Source: Candidatus Melainabacteria bacterium (GTDB lineage Bacteria; Cyanobacteriota; Vampirovibrionia; Gastranaerophilales; Gastranaerophilaceae). Taken from it: a stretch of DNA of 64,000 nt. A program made the position numbers and the translations under genes. The stretch is taken from positions 186,001 through 250,000 of the forward strand of contig QHMG01000004.1 of the NCBI GenBank assembly GCA_003258725.1, read 5' to 3'. Under the pieces are notes generated by a model. That model had not been told where the DNA came from, ran no database searches, and saw only the letters and a list, made by a program, of their open reading frames with translations. Numbering within the stretch: position 1 is the stretch's first letter; the number at the start of each line of letters is the position of its first letter. Of this stretch, positions 29,469 through 38,453 are shown piece after piece.

Positions 29469-30186
29469 AAATTATGTTTCCAAGTGCCACTATTACTGCT
29501 GTTTCTGCTTTTAAAATTAAACTTCCAAGAGTTAGCATTGCGATATTATTTTCTTCAAAATATTTAAACTCACGTGCAGAAAATCCACCCTCTGGACCAA
29601 TAATTGCAAGTATATTTTCGTCTTTTTTTATTGGATTTTTAGCTAAATAATTATTTAGACTAAATCTTTCATCTCGTTCGCAAAAGGCTAAAATTTTATC
29701 AAATTTTTTACTTGTCAAAAGTGTATCTAAGTCGGTTAAATCAAAACATTTAGGAATACTTGCTCGCTCGCATTGTTTTGAGGCTTCTGACATGATTTTT
29801 TGCCATTTAGTAATTTTCTTTTCAATAATGCTTTTTCCTAAATTGCAAAAATCTGTGTAAATAGGATAAATTCCACGAACGCCCAGTTCTGTTGCTTTTT
29901 CAATAATGAAACCTTGTGCATCACTTTTTACAGGTGATTGAGCCAAAAATAAATTGAAGTCTAAATCATTTTTTGAGGGGTATTTTTTTTCTATTTTTGC
30001 TTCAATAGAATTTTTGTCAATGTTTGAAATTACACATTCATATTCAATTCTATTTTCATCAATAACCCTAAGTTTTTCGCCGTTTTTTGCACGCAAAGAC
30101 CTTGCAATATGTTGATAATTTTCTTTATCATCAATCGTTACAAGGTCATTTGTTATATTTTTTGAATTTATAAAAAAATGTGGCAT
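29446..30186 (-). CDS. rsmE: 16S rRNA (uracil1498-N3)-methyltransferase RsmE
   Basis: 246 residues from the ATG at 30186 (MPHFF, the usual family start); an ATG at 30219 would add 11 residues and overlap the previous gene. Motifs include HIARSLRAKNGEKL in the N-terminal PUA-like domain and the trefoil-knot SAM site IGPEGGFSAREF with LTLGSLILKAETA near the C-terminus. It methylates U1498 of 16S rRNA. The start lies one base after the pentapeptide-repeat stop and the end overlaps cca, so all are co-expressed. Confidence 0.95.
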   Translation of the reverse strand: MPHFFINSKNITNDLVTIDDKENYQHIARSLRAKNGEKLRVIDENRIEYECVISNIDKNSIEAKIEKKYPSKNDLDFNLFLAQSPVKSDAQGFIIEKATELGVRGIYPIYTDFCNLGKSIIEKKITKWQKIMSEASKQCERASIPKCFDLTDLDTLLTSKKFDKILAFCERDERFSLNNYLAKNPIKKDENILAIIGPEGGFSAREFKYFEENNIAMLTLGSLILKAETAVIVALGNIIYEFSNNK

Positions 30187-30187
30187 A

Positions 30188-30718
30188 TTAGTAATCTGAA
30201 GGTGCAGATTCATCGTCATCTTTTAAAGAGGACAAGTCATCGCTATAAGTTGAATCAAAATCTTCTGGAAGCATATCTGTATCTGGCCATACAGTTTCAT
30301 CATCGAAACGGCAAGCGCTCATATTAGTAGCTGTTGAAAAATCTGAATTTGATAAATCGCTTTCATCAAAAATACAGCCTGCAACGTCAGTTTCGTTGAA
30401 GTTGCAATAATTTACAGCTGCGTATGAAAAATCTGCTCCAGGCATAATTGCTTCTGAAAAATCACATTCAACAAGGTTTGAACGAGTAAAATCAACAGAT
30501 GTTAAGTCGCAGTTTTGAAATTTTACTTCAGTTAAATGTGAATCGGCAAATGAGCTTGAATTCAAATCTACATCAGTAAAATCAATTTCAGTAAGTGTTA
30601 AATTAGAAAAATCAACTTCGCTTAAATCAATATCTTCTTGATTTTTTTTCCATTCGTTGAATTCTTGTGGATTGTCTTGAATTAATGCGATTAGTTCGTC
30701 TTTAGTGTAATTCGCCAT
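30188..30718 (-). CDS. pentapeptide-repeat protein
   Basis: 176 residues. From about residue 33 to 130 the chain follows the A(D/N)LxF-type five-residue pattern (VDFSNLTLTEIDFTDVDL, then NCDLTSVDFTRSNLVECDF), predicting a right-handed quadrilateral beta-helix. It is strongly acidic overall, with an Asp/Ser-rich C-terminal tail (about 140-176) outside the repeats. Some acidic pentapeptide-repeat proteins mimic DNA and protect gyrase; here the charge is suggestive only. Sits in the operon between a response regulator and rsmE. Confidence 0.87.
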   Translation of the reverse strand: MANYTKDELIALIQDNPQEFNEWKKNQEDIDLSEVDFSNLTLTEIDFTDVDLNSSSFADSHLTEVKFQNCDLTSVDFTRSNLVECDFSEAIMPGADFSYAAVNYCNFNETDVAGCIFDESDLSNSDFSTATNMSACRFDDETVWPDTDMLPEDFDSTYSDDLSSLKDDDESAPSDY

Positions 30719-30737
30719 TGATGTTCTCCTATTTATA

Positions 30738-31367
30738 TTATTCTGATATTATGTTCATTTGCATTGCCAAAAGTACTGCTTGAGTTCTATTTGACACTTT
30801 TAATTTTTTGAAAATACTATTTAAATGAGTTTTTACTGTAACTTCTTTTAGAAATAATTTTTCAGCGATTTCGTGATTGCTTCCGCCTTTTGCGACCATT
30901 GAAAGAACTTCTTTTTCTCTTTGTGTTAATTCTTCAATTGGTTCGTCTGAAGTGAAAGACATATCAACTGATTTAACTTCTTTTTTGTTCCAATTAGAAC
31001 GTCTTAAAACGGCTTCAATTCTAGCTAAAAGATTTGGTAAAACAAAAGGTTTTACGATGTAATCATCAGCTCCTATTTTTAAGCCAGAAACGATTTTTTG
31101 TTCTTCACTCACTGCTGTAATCATAATTACAGGAATCATTTTGGTTTTTTCAGAAGTTCTTATAGCCTTTAAAGTGTCCCAACCATTCATATTTGGCATC
31201 ATTACGTCAAGCAAAACTAAATCTATTTTATCAGATTCTTTTGATAAAATCTTTAGGGCTTTAATTCCGTCTGTTGCAACTACAACCTCGTAGCCGTACA
31301 TAGGTAAAGCATCTTCTAAATATTTTGGATTATCGTCAACAATCAAAATTCTTGCTAATTCTGCCAT
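30738..31367 (-). CDS. response regulator, receiver domain plus LuxR-type HTH
   Basis: 209 residues. The receiver domain (1-120) has the acidic pocket DD (11-12), phospho-acceptor Asp54 in LLDVMMP, Thr in MITAVS and Lys in IVKPF. A GerE/LuxR helix-turn-helix follows (about 145-205; LTQREKEVLSMVAKGGSNHEIAEKL in outline). All key residues are present, so it should be phosphorylated and bind DNA. No histidine kinase gene is in the window. Part of the minus-strand operon, 10 nt from the upstream second regulator. Confidence 0.93.
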   Translation of the reverse strand: MAELARILIVDDNPKYLEDALPMYGYEVVVATDGIKALKILSKESDKIDLVLLDVMMPNMNGWDTLKAIRTSEKTKMIPVIMITAVSEEQKIVSGLKIGADDYIVKPFVLPNLLARIEAVLRRSNWNKKEVKSVDMSFTSDEPIEELTQREKEVLSMVAKGGSNHEIAEKLFLKEVTVKTHLNSIFKKLKVSNRTQAVLLAMQMNIISE

Positions 31368-31377
31368 AATATTTCCT

Positions 31378-32025
31378 TTAAACTATTTTGTTTTTTATTG
31401 CTTTCAATGCTGCTTGAAGTCTATCATCAACCTCTAATTTTTGCAATATACTTGCAACGTGTGCTTTAGTAGTATTTATACTTACTAAAAGTTCATTTGC
31501 AATATCTGTGTTGCTATAACCTTCCGTGATAAGTTTCAAGATTTGAGCCTCACGTGCTGTTAAATTATAATCTGATTTTTTAGGTGAAACCTCATACGAT
31601 TGGGTGGTTGTTGCAGCTTTTAAAACAATATGTGAAATTGATGGATCAAACCATGCTGCCCCGTCTAAAACTGATTGAACAACATTCACTAACCTTTGAG
31701 GGTTAATTTCTTTTGAACAATATGCGTTTGCACCAGCCTTAATGCTGTTTATAACTTCTTTTTCGTCATTGTGAGAAGTTAAAATTACAATTTTTGCATC
31801 TTTATTTATTGCACGAATTTTCTTTGTTGCATCAATTCCGTTCATGTTTGGCAAACCTAAATCCATAATGATAAGTTGAATATCATTGTTCTCAAATAAT
31901 TCTAAGCCTTTTTCGGCTGAATCTGCTTCATATATTGTTCCAATAAATTCAACATCTTCGAAAGCTGTTTTTAAACCGAAACGAGTTAATTCGTGGTCTT
32001 CTATGATTAAAATATTGTTCTTCAT
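31378..32025 (-). CDS. response regulator, NarL/FixJ type
   Basis: 215 residues from the ATG at 32025, which overlaps the stop of the TPR gene (TAATG) and so marks translational coupling. The receiver domain has ED at 9-10, phospho-acceptor Asp55 in IMDLGLPNMNG, Thr in ILTSHN and Lys in YCSKEI. The GerE-type HTH is at the C-terminus (LTAREAQILKLITEGYSN). A different sub-family from the next regulator downstream, so it is not a simple duplicate. The sensor is not encoded nearby. Confidence 0.93.
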   Translation of the reverse strand: MKNNILIIEDHELTRFGLKTAFEDVEFIGTIYEADSAEKGLELFENNDIQLIIMDLGLPNMNGIDATKKIRAINKDAKIVILTSHNDEKEVINSIKAGANAYCSKEINPQRLVNVVQSVLDGAAWFDPSISHIVLKAATTTQSYEVSPKKSDYNLTAREAQILKLITEGYSNTDIANELLVSINTTKAHVASILQKLEVDDRLQAALKAIKNKIV

Positions 32026-33578
32026 TATAGGTATAACTCCTTTTTGGCTTCTACGCAATCAGGGTTTAATTTTAAGCATTTTCTAAAATATAATGCAGCT
32101 GTTTGCATATCATCTTGGCTCTTATAGATTAAACCTTGATAATAAAAATATCTAAAATCATTTTGGTCTAAATAATAAGCGATTGCAAGGTAATCTTCTG
32201 CCATTGAGAAATTGTCTCTTGAAATTTCATATCTAGCAAGCGCAAGCCAAGCATTTGTGTACATTATATTAATGCCTAAAGCTTTTTTCAAATAAGTTAA
32301 TTCTTTGTATGGTTCAATTAATGCAATGCTGTAATATGCTTCGTATTCAGTTGCTGAATCTTTTAGCACTTTTTCAAACATTTCTTTTGCTTTGCGCTCG
32401 TTACCTAAACTTTGATATGTTTGAGCAATTTTAACTTCTGCTTTTGTTTCGTTTTCGCTATCTTTTGCTGCAATTTTGAAGTTTTTCATTGCTTTTTTAT
32501 AGTTTTTATTTAGATAATTAATTTGTCCTAAAGATAGGTTAGCAGTTGAATCATCTTTATCTCTTTTAATAGTTTTTTGTGCTAAATCTTGAGCCTTTTC
32601 GTATTCTTGCATTGATAAGTAGACTTTACTCAATAAAGAATTTACTTGAGCGTTAAACTTCTTTTTCTTTGTGATTGCACTTTGAAGTGTTTTGATAGAT
32701 TTGTTAAAATCACCTTCTAGGTAGTAATAATAGCCTAAATGGTAGTTTTTAACGTTGTCTTTTGTTGCACATTTATATAAAACATATTGTTCAATAGAAT
32801 CAACTCTTCTGATAAGTTCAGATTCTGTCAAACGTTCTTTTTTTAGTTGTTTTACAACTTTTAATGCTTCTTGAGGTTTCATTCCGTTTGCAAGAATTTT
32901 TGCTTCAAGAATTTTGTAATTCAAATTTTGAGGATTTTTTGTTATTGCAACTTGAATGTATTGTTTTGCAATTTGTAAGTTGTTAGCCTTGTATGCGGCA
33001 AGTGCTAAAATATAGTTTGCATAATCATATTTGTTTAGAATTTCTTCATTTTGAAGTAATTCTTCCATAACTTCCTTGCTTTGGGCATTAAACATTATGT
33101 TTGAATACGCCTCTGCTAAATAAATTTCTTCTTTGTAAGGTAATCTATTTTTTGGATAGAAGAAGGTTTCAATGTTTTCAATGTGATTACGAGAAATGTT
33201 TGGGTCAGAAGTTTTTTGATTTGCTCTATCTGAAAGATAGAAAAAACCATAATCAGCCAATTTGCCAGACATTAAAATATAACCAAAATCGCTAGTTTCA
33301 ATGTTATCTAGAATAAATTTGTAATCTTCATAAGCAACTTCAACATTTGTGCCTTTGAATTTGTCAGTTGCTTTCAAAAATTCGTTAAAGGCGTCAACTT
33401 GAGAGGCAGTAATGTTGAAATTTATTGCCAACTGAGTAACCTTCATCGTCGGATCAAGCAAATTGATTGAAAGTTTGTTGAAGTTATCATTCACGTTTAT
33501 GTTATTATCGCTTTGAGCCAAGCAAACTGTCGAGGCGCTAAGCAATACTGCAAGTGTTATTAAGCACTTTTTAATCAT
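32025..33578 (-). CDS. exported TPR-repeat protein
   Basis: 517 residues. Sec signal peptide (CLITLAVLLSASTVCLA, residues ~4-21) with cleavage near CLAQ; VCLA does not place Cys as a lipobox residue. The mature chain is almost entirely helical TPR units, clearest after residue ~280 (GYYYYLEGDFNKSI, LSLGQINYLNKNYKKAM, YYFRKCLKLNPDCVEA). Predicted periplasmic scaffold. Its 5' end overlaps the HD-GYP gene by 8 nt and its stop overlaps the response-regulator start, so a sensing or signalling link is plausible but unproven. Confidence 0.85.
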   Translation of the reverse strand: MIKKCLITLAVLLSASTVCLAQSDNNINVNDNFNKLSINLLDPTMKVTQLAINFNITASQVDAFNEFLKATDKFKGTNVEVAYEDYKFILDNIETSDFGYILMSGKLADYGFFYLSDRANQKTSDPNISRNHIENIETFFYPKNRLPYKEEIYLAEAYSNIMFNAQSKEVMEELLQNEEILNKYDYANYILALAAYKANNLQIAKQYIQVAITKNPQNLNYKILEAKILANGMKPQEALKVVKQLKKERLTESELIRRVDSIEQYVLYKCATKDNVKNYHLGYYYYLEGDFNKSIKTLQSAITKKKKFNAQVNSLLSKVYLSMQEYEKAQDLAQKTIKRDKDDSTANLSLGQINYLNKNYKKAMKNFKIAAKDSENETKAEVKIAQTYQSLGNERKAKEMFEKVLKDSATEYEAYYSIALIEPYKELTYLKKALGINIMYTNAWLALARYEISRDNFSMAEDYLAIAYYLDQNDFRYFYYQGLIYKSQDDMQTAALYFRKCLKLNPDCVEAKKELYL

Positions 33579-35325
33579 TGTCTAAGTCCCTTATAATTTC
33601 ATGACCATAATAATATGTGTTGAATAGGCTAACAAAGTTTTGTTGTGTGTTATCCAATGTATCAGGGTCAAGTTTTAAAGTATCATATAAATCATTCATA
33701 GTGTATTGAGCTAAGAATTTTTGGTCTTCTGGTTTTAATTCTAAGTGGTTTTCTGTTAAAAATACTTGAATAATTTTGTCGCAAGACAAACTCATAAATA
33801 CTTTAACAACATCTCCGTCAAAGTGAGTACCAGAATCTTGTTTTAAAATGTCCATAACCTTTACGATAGGCATTTTATCACGATAGTGTCTTTTTGATGT
33901 GATAGCATCAAAAACGTCAGATACAGCTAAAATCCTACCGCCTAGTGGAATATCTGCTCCATGAAGTGAACGATAATAGCCGTTTCCGTCAAATCTTTCG
34001 TGGTGAGAGCAAGCGATTTCAGTTACTTTTTTGAAATCATCAGACATGTGAATTTTTTGTAGAATGTCGTGTGTAATAACAACATGTGATTGAATATGTT
34101 TATATTCTTCGTCAGTCAATCGCCCTTCTTTTTGTAAAACTGAGTCACGAATACCAATTTTACCAATGTCGTGAAGTGTTGCAGCTTTTTCAATAATTTC
34201 TACTTCTCTATCAGTAAGTCCCATTTTTTTTGCGATAAGTGATGAGTACATTCTAACACGGCTAGAATGACCTGCTGTAATCTTATCACGGGCATCAATA
34301 GAGGCTGCAAGTGTTTCAATGAAACTTTCAAATACAACTTTTTGTTCTTCTAACATTTTTTGTTGAGTTTTGAAAAGTTGTGCGTTTTCTAATGCAATAC
34401 CGGCTGAAGAACCAATTGCTACCAGTAAATCTTCATCTTCATCTGTGAAATATCCGTCAAGTTTATTTAAAACTTGGAATGCGCCAACAATTTCATTTTG
34501 TAAATTTTTAATAGGCATGCAAAGAATTGTTTTTGTCTTGTAGCCTGTTTTATTATCAACTTCTGGGTTAAAACGAGAATCATTATAAGCATCTTTGATG
34601 TTGATAGTTTCGCCTGTTTTTACGCAGTGACCTGCTAAGCCTTTGTCTGCTGGAAACCTAATTTCAGAATTTTCCATTCCTAAAGCTACTTTTGACCATA
34701 ATTCGTTGTTCTTTTTATCATATAAAAATACGGTACAACGGTCAGCTTGGATAGCTTCTTTTGTTTCTTCTGCAATAACTCTGATTAGTTCGTCAATATT
34801 TGTTTCTGCTGAAACTGATTGACCTATTTTTACTAAGGCAACCATAGGGTCACGCTTATTGGCAAGAAGTTTATTTGAGTTTACGTTTAATTCGTTTAAT
34901 TCATTGGTAATGTGATCTAACAAATTTAATTCGTCAGCCTTAAATGCAAGATTTTTGGCATTAGTAAGGTGAATTTTCGCTAAATCTATATTGCTATCCA
35001 ATTTATAAATACAACCTAAAACATATTCACAAAAAGTTCTAGCAGTATGATTTTGAGAATATGTAGCTAAATATTTTGCGTCTTCTAATAAATTTAGTGA
35101 TTCTTCGTAATTATTTTTATCATTTATATAATCTAAAGCGCCTTCTAAAGATAAGCATAGTGACATTAAGTTGTCTAATTTTGAGTTTTTAAATGTAGTT
35201 TTTGCTTCATTCAATAAATTTGAACTCATAGAATAGTTCTTTTTGTTGAATTCTTTTATTGCTGTATTTAGTAAGTTTGAAGCGTATTCAATCTCTTTCT
35301 CATCTGATAATTTAATAGTTTCCAT
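33571..35325 (-). CDS. GAF-HD-GYP protein, probable cyclic-di-GMP phosphodiesterase
   Basis: 584 residues. An N-terminal helical TPR-like region (1-150), then a GAF domain (~165-325, with ADRCTVFLYDKKNNELWSKVA and GLAGHCVKTGE), then an HD-GYP domain (~335-530): GHSSRV, LHDIGKIGI, HVVITHDIL, the HHERFDGNGYY block and VFDAITSKRHYRD. The metal ligands are present. The usual Pro of GYP is Tyr here, a variation seen in some family members that are still active. The likely role is hydrolysing cyclic-di-GMP in response to a GAF-bound signal. First gene of the eight-gene minus-strand operon. Confidence 0.9.
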   Translation of the reverse strand: METIKLSDEKEIEYASNLLNTAIKEFNKKNYSMSSNLLNEAKTTFKNSKLDNLMSLCLSLEGALDYINDKNNYEESLNLLEDAKYLATYSQNHTARTFCEYVLGCIYKLDSNIDLAKIHLTNAKNLAFKADELNLLDHITNELNELNVNSNKLLANKRDPMVALVKIGQSVSAETNIDELIRVIAEETKEAIQADRCTVFLYDKKNNELWSKVALGMENSEIRFPADKGLAGHCVKTGETINIKDAYNDSRFNPEVDNKTGYKTKTILCMPIKNLQNEIVGAFQVLNKLDGYFTDEDEDLLVAIGSSAGIALENAQLFKTQQKMLEEQKVVFESFIETLAASIDARDKITAGHSSRVRMYSSLIAKKMGLTDREVEIIEKAATLHDIGKIGIRDSVLQKEGRLTDEEYKHIQSHVVITHDILQKIHMSDDFKKVTEIACSHHERFDGNGYYRSLHGADIPLGGRILAVSDVFDAITSKRHYRDKMPIVKVMDILKQDSGTHFDGDVVKVFMSLSCDKIIQVFLTENHLELKPEDQKFLAQYTMNDLYDTLKLDPDTLDNTQQNFVSLFNTYYYGHEIIRDLDND

Positions 35326-35416
35326 ATTAACCCTTTATTATACTATATTTTTATTGTACAATATATTCTATAATATTTCAAAATATTTTAATAAAATTTT
35401 ATACGGAGAAGCAATA

Positions 35417-36103
35417 TTGAACAAGATTACAATTTTAATACCAGTTTATAATGAAGTCGAGACATTAAGGAAAATTCTTGAAAAGGTTGAGAATGCTGAT
35501 TTTTGCGGATTAGAAAAAGAAATTATTTTGATTGATGACTGTTCAACTGATGGAACTAAAGATATTTACCCATCTTTACCATATAAAGTTTTGTATCACG
35601 ATGTAAATCAAGGTAAAGGTGCAGCACTTAGAGATGGCTTTAAAGAAGCAACAGGAGATATCATAATTATTCAAGATGCGGACTTGGAATATGATCCTGT
35701 TGATTATAAAGATTTAATCCAATTGATTTTGGATAACAAAGCAGATGTAGCTTATGGTTCAAGACTTAACGGTGGGAAACCTTCAAGAGCGTTTATGTTT
35801 CACCACTTGTTAGGAAACAAATTGCTTACATTTGTTACAAATGTTTTATACAATACGACTCTAACAGATATGGAAACTTGTTATAAAGCTTTCAGAGCTG
35901 ATTTTATAAAAGACATAGAGATTAAGTCAAATAGATTCGATTTTGAACCTGAAATTACAGCAAAAGTTCTTAAAAAAGGCGCAAGACTATATGAACTTTC
36001 TATTTCTTACTATGGCAGAGAGTTTGCAGAAGGTAAGAAAATTACATGGAAAGATGGTTTTCACGCATTATGGGCTTTGATAAAATTTAGGTTTATTGAC
36101 TAA
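35417..36103 (+). CDS. family 2 glycosyltransferase (dolichol-phosphate-mannose-synthase-like)
   Basis: 228 residues. The TTG at 35417 is chosen because ACGGAGAA sits ~7 nt upstream and residue 2 onward is the family start (NKITILIPVYNEVETL); an upstream frame only extends into the divergent gene. Motifs are LIDDCSTDGTKD, NQGKGAALRDGFKEATGDIIIIQDADLEYDP with the DAD metal site, and DMETCYKAFR. No C-terminal membrane anchor. Such enzymes transfer a sugar from a nucleotide donor to a polyprenyl phosphate or glycan. First of a three-gene plus-strand glycan cluster. Confidence 0.88.
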   Translation: MNKITILIPVYNEVETLRKILEKVENADFCGLEKEIILIDDCSTDGTKDIYPSLPYKVLYHDVNQGKGAALRDGFKEATGDIIIIQDADLEYDPVDYKDLIQLILDNKADVAYGSRLNGGKPSRAFMFHHLLGNKLLTFVTNVLYNTTLTDMETCYKAFRADFIKDIEIKSNRFDFEPEITAKVLKKGARLYELSISYYGREFAEGKKITWKDGFHALWALIKFRFID

Positions 36104-36154
36104 TTTGAAAAATCTCTTATTTCATGGTAACTTGAAACCAGATAGGAGTCCGAA

Positions 36155-37351
36155 ATGAAAAATTTAGTTGTAGGCGCAGGTTTAACAGGCGCAGTAATAG
36201 CCGAAAGAATTGCAACAATGCTTCGTGAAGAAGTTACAGTTATTGACAAGGCTTCACACGTAGGCGGAATGCATTACGATTATGTTGACAAAGATACAAA
36301 TATACTTGTTCACGCAAAACACGTAAACTTTTTGCATACAGAACACAAATTTATTTGGGATTATCTATCAAAATTTGGCAAGTTAGCACCTGTAACTTTT
36401 AAGCCTAGTGTTAGAATTCAAGGTAAAAATGTTTCTATGCCGTTGTGCTTATGTACTATTGATGAATTATTCCCAGAAGATTTTGCAAAAATGTTGACAA
36501 ACAAATTGATTGCAAAATTTGGTTATAACAGACAAATTACGCTTGCAGAAATGTATAGAAATATGGATGAAGATTTGAAATTCTTGGCTAATTATTTCTA
36601 TGAAAATGTTTTCAAACCATACACCGTAAAACAATGGGGCGTAGATGAAGATGCTCTTCCTGAATGTGAAGATACATATTATCCATTCTATATCAGTAAT
36701 GACAACAGATACTATAAAGAAAAATATGTTGCTATACCTGAAAACGGTTGGACAGAATTGATAGAAAATATTTTGAAAAACAATAAAAATATCAAATTGA
36801 AATTGAATACAGATTTTTCAGATATTAACCCTGCAAAATATGATAGAATATTCTTTACAGGCTCTATTGATGAATATTTTGATTACAAACATGGCGAATT
36901 GCCTTACAGAAGTGTAAGAATGGATATTGATAGCAAGGTTAAAGAAAATTGTTGCTATTCTGGAACTTACAATTGGCCTTATGAATACGATTTTATAAGA
37001 GCACACATTTTTGCGGATCATTTACCAGATAAAATGTATTCTGGAAATAATGATATTATAGGATATGAATATATTGAGTCATTTGAATTAGGTAAAAATG
37101 AAAGATTTTATCCTATCAATAATGTTGTTTCAAACGAAGTTTATGCAAAATATTTAGAAGATGCTAGTCAGCTTGAAAATGTTTATTTTGCAGGTCGTTT
37201 GGGCGAATTTAAATATTATGAATCAGATGAGCTTGTAAGACGTGCATTTGAAATCGTTGCAAGTTTAGTTATGAGGCCAGAAGAACCTGAAGATGTTATA
37301 GAAGTGATTACTATTGATGAGGATATCGACGATAATGACATCAATAATTAA
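36155..37351 (+). CDS. glf: UDP-galactopyranose mutase
   Basis: 398 residues. The FAD-binding start is VVGAGLTGAVIAERIA, then IDKASHVGGMHYDYVD. The GLF-type core FKPYTVKQWG is intact and YFAGRLGEFKYYESDE near the end corresponds to the family's GRLGTYRY block. The usual G(P)HIFHT is replaced by KHVNFLHT, so it is a somewhat divergent member. The enzyme converts UDP-galactopyranose to the furanose form for surface glycans. AGGAG lies 8 nt before the ATG. The next gene starts inside its last codons. Confidence 0.85.
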   Translation: MKNLVVGAGLTGAVIAERIATMLREEVTVIDKASHVGGMHYDYVDKDTNILVHAKHVNFLHTEHKFIWDYLSKFGKLAPVTFKPSVRIQGKNVSMPLCLCTIDELFPEDFAKMLTNKLIAKFGYNRQITLAEMYRNMDEDLKFLANYFYENVFKPYTVKQWGVDEDALPECEDTYYPFYISNDNRYYKEKYVAIPENGWTELIENILKNNKNIKLKLNTDFSDINPAKYDRIFFTGSIDEYFDYKHGELPYRSVRMDIDSKVKENCCYSGTYNWPYEYDFIRAHIFADHLPDKMYSGNNDIIGYEYIESFELGKNERFYPINNVVSNEVYAKYLEDASQLENVYFAGRLGEFKYYESDELVRRAFEIVASLVMRPEEPEDVIEVITIDEDIDDNDINN

Positions 37352-38453
37352 TGAAGAATATTTATCATACGTTGATTACTTAAAATCTGTAAATTTTGAA
37401 AAAATTTTAAATAATTTAAAAGCAAAATATGCAGATAAAAAGGTTATTTTGTTTGGAACAGGTGTTCTTTTAGATGCTATTTTAGATAATTATAATGTTA
37501 CTGAATACTTGAACATTATTGGTATAAGTGATAAGCGTGCGGAAGAGTCAAATGCTACAACATATAAAGATTTTAATTTGTACAAACCGATTGCACTAAG
37601 AGCCTTAAATTTTAATGTAGTTTTAGATACAAGTGTTCTTTTTGAAAAAACAGCTAAATATTTAAGACACAATTTTTTCGTTAAAAAATCGGTTGAGATT
37701 GCTCCAATTGTTCAAATTCCATTTGCAGATAAGTTTAACAATTTTGTTGAAAAACAAAGAGCAACATTTGAATATTTGAGGACAAGTAAAAATTTGTTTA
37801 AAACCTTGGGATATTATTTTTTATTAAGTTCTCAAGAATTAATTTCAAAAACAAATTATTTGAAAAAATTAAAGAAAATTAAAAGCACAAAAGAGCCTGT
37901 AAAAGTTGCATTTTTATGCTCAGATACTCAACATACAGATTTTGTCGGCTTGTATAATTTACTTTATTATGACAAAGATTTTAAAACTTTTCCGATAATT
38001 ATTACACCAAAACAATTGTTGGAAAGCGAACCTGTAAATGAAGAAAATATGCAAAGAGATGTAGATATCTTCAATAATTTTGATACAAAAGTAATTGACG
38101 GTTGGGATAGAGAAACAAATACTCTACCTTGTATTCACGCTTTTAAGCCCGATTTGATTTTTTATCAAAAACCAATTTATATAAAAGATGATTTTTCACC
38201 TTATGTAATGTCAGAGCAAGCGCTAACTTTTGCGATTGAATATGATACAAGAAATGCGGATTTTACAGCACTTGGTTCAAAATATTTTAGAAAACAAGTT
38301 TCGAACTTGTGGAAAATATTTGTAAATAATGAAGATGATCGCAAATTATACGAGGAATATACAGATATTTCGCATAAAGATATTGTTCAAGTCGTAAATA
38401 AGAATATTAATACTGCAATTGTAAAATATTTGAAAAAGACGTTAAAACGTTAA
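37335..38453 (+). CDS. uncharacterised protein of the glycan cluster
   Basis: 372 residues from the ATG at 37335 (17-nt overlap with glf). The N-terminal ~100 residues look like a Rossmann-type sugar-nucleotide-binding module (KVILFGTGVLLDAIL, GISDKR). The C-terminal ~200 residues (KVAFLCSDTQHTDF, FKPDLIFYQKPIYIKDDFSP) resemble the N-terminal half of CDP-glycerol glycerophosphotransferase-like enzymes, but no complete family motif is visible. Co-transcription with glf and a GT2 gene suggests a role in surface glycan assembly. Its stop abuts the convergent DHH gene with no gap and no terminator. Confidence 0.65.
   Translation: MTSIINEEYLSYVDYLKSVNFEKILNNLKAKYADKKVILFGTGVLLDAILDNYNVTEYLNIIGISDKRAEESNATTYKDFNLYKPIALRALNFNVVLDTSVLFEKTAKYLRHNFFVKKSVEIAPIVQIPFADKFNNFVEKQRATFEYLRTSKNLFKTLGYYFLLSSQELISKTNYLKKLKKIKSTKEPVKVAFLCSDTQHTDFVGLYNLLYYDKDFKTFPIIITPKQLLESEPVNEENMQRDVDIFNNFDTKVIDGWDRETNTLPCIHAFKPDLIFYQKPIYIKDDFSPYVMSEQALTFAIEYDTRNADFTALGSKYFRKQVSNLWKIFVNNEDDRKLYEEYTDISHKDIVQVVNKNINTAIVKYLKKTLKR

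Noticed and set aside
33571..35325. Inactive HD-GYP because the GYP motif reads GYY
   Set aside because: The metal-binding His/Asp residues and the HHERFDGNGY block are intact, and the third GYP residue varies in active members, so loss of activity is not supported.
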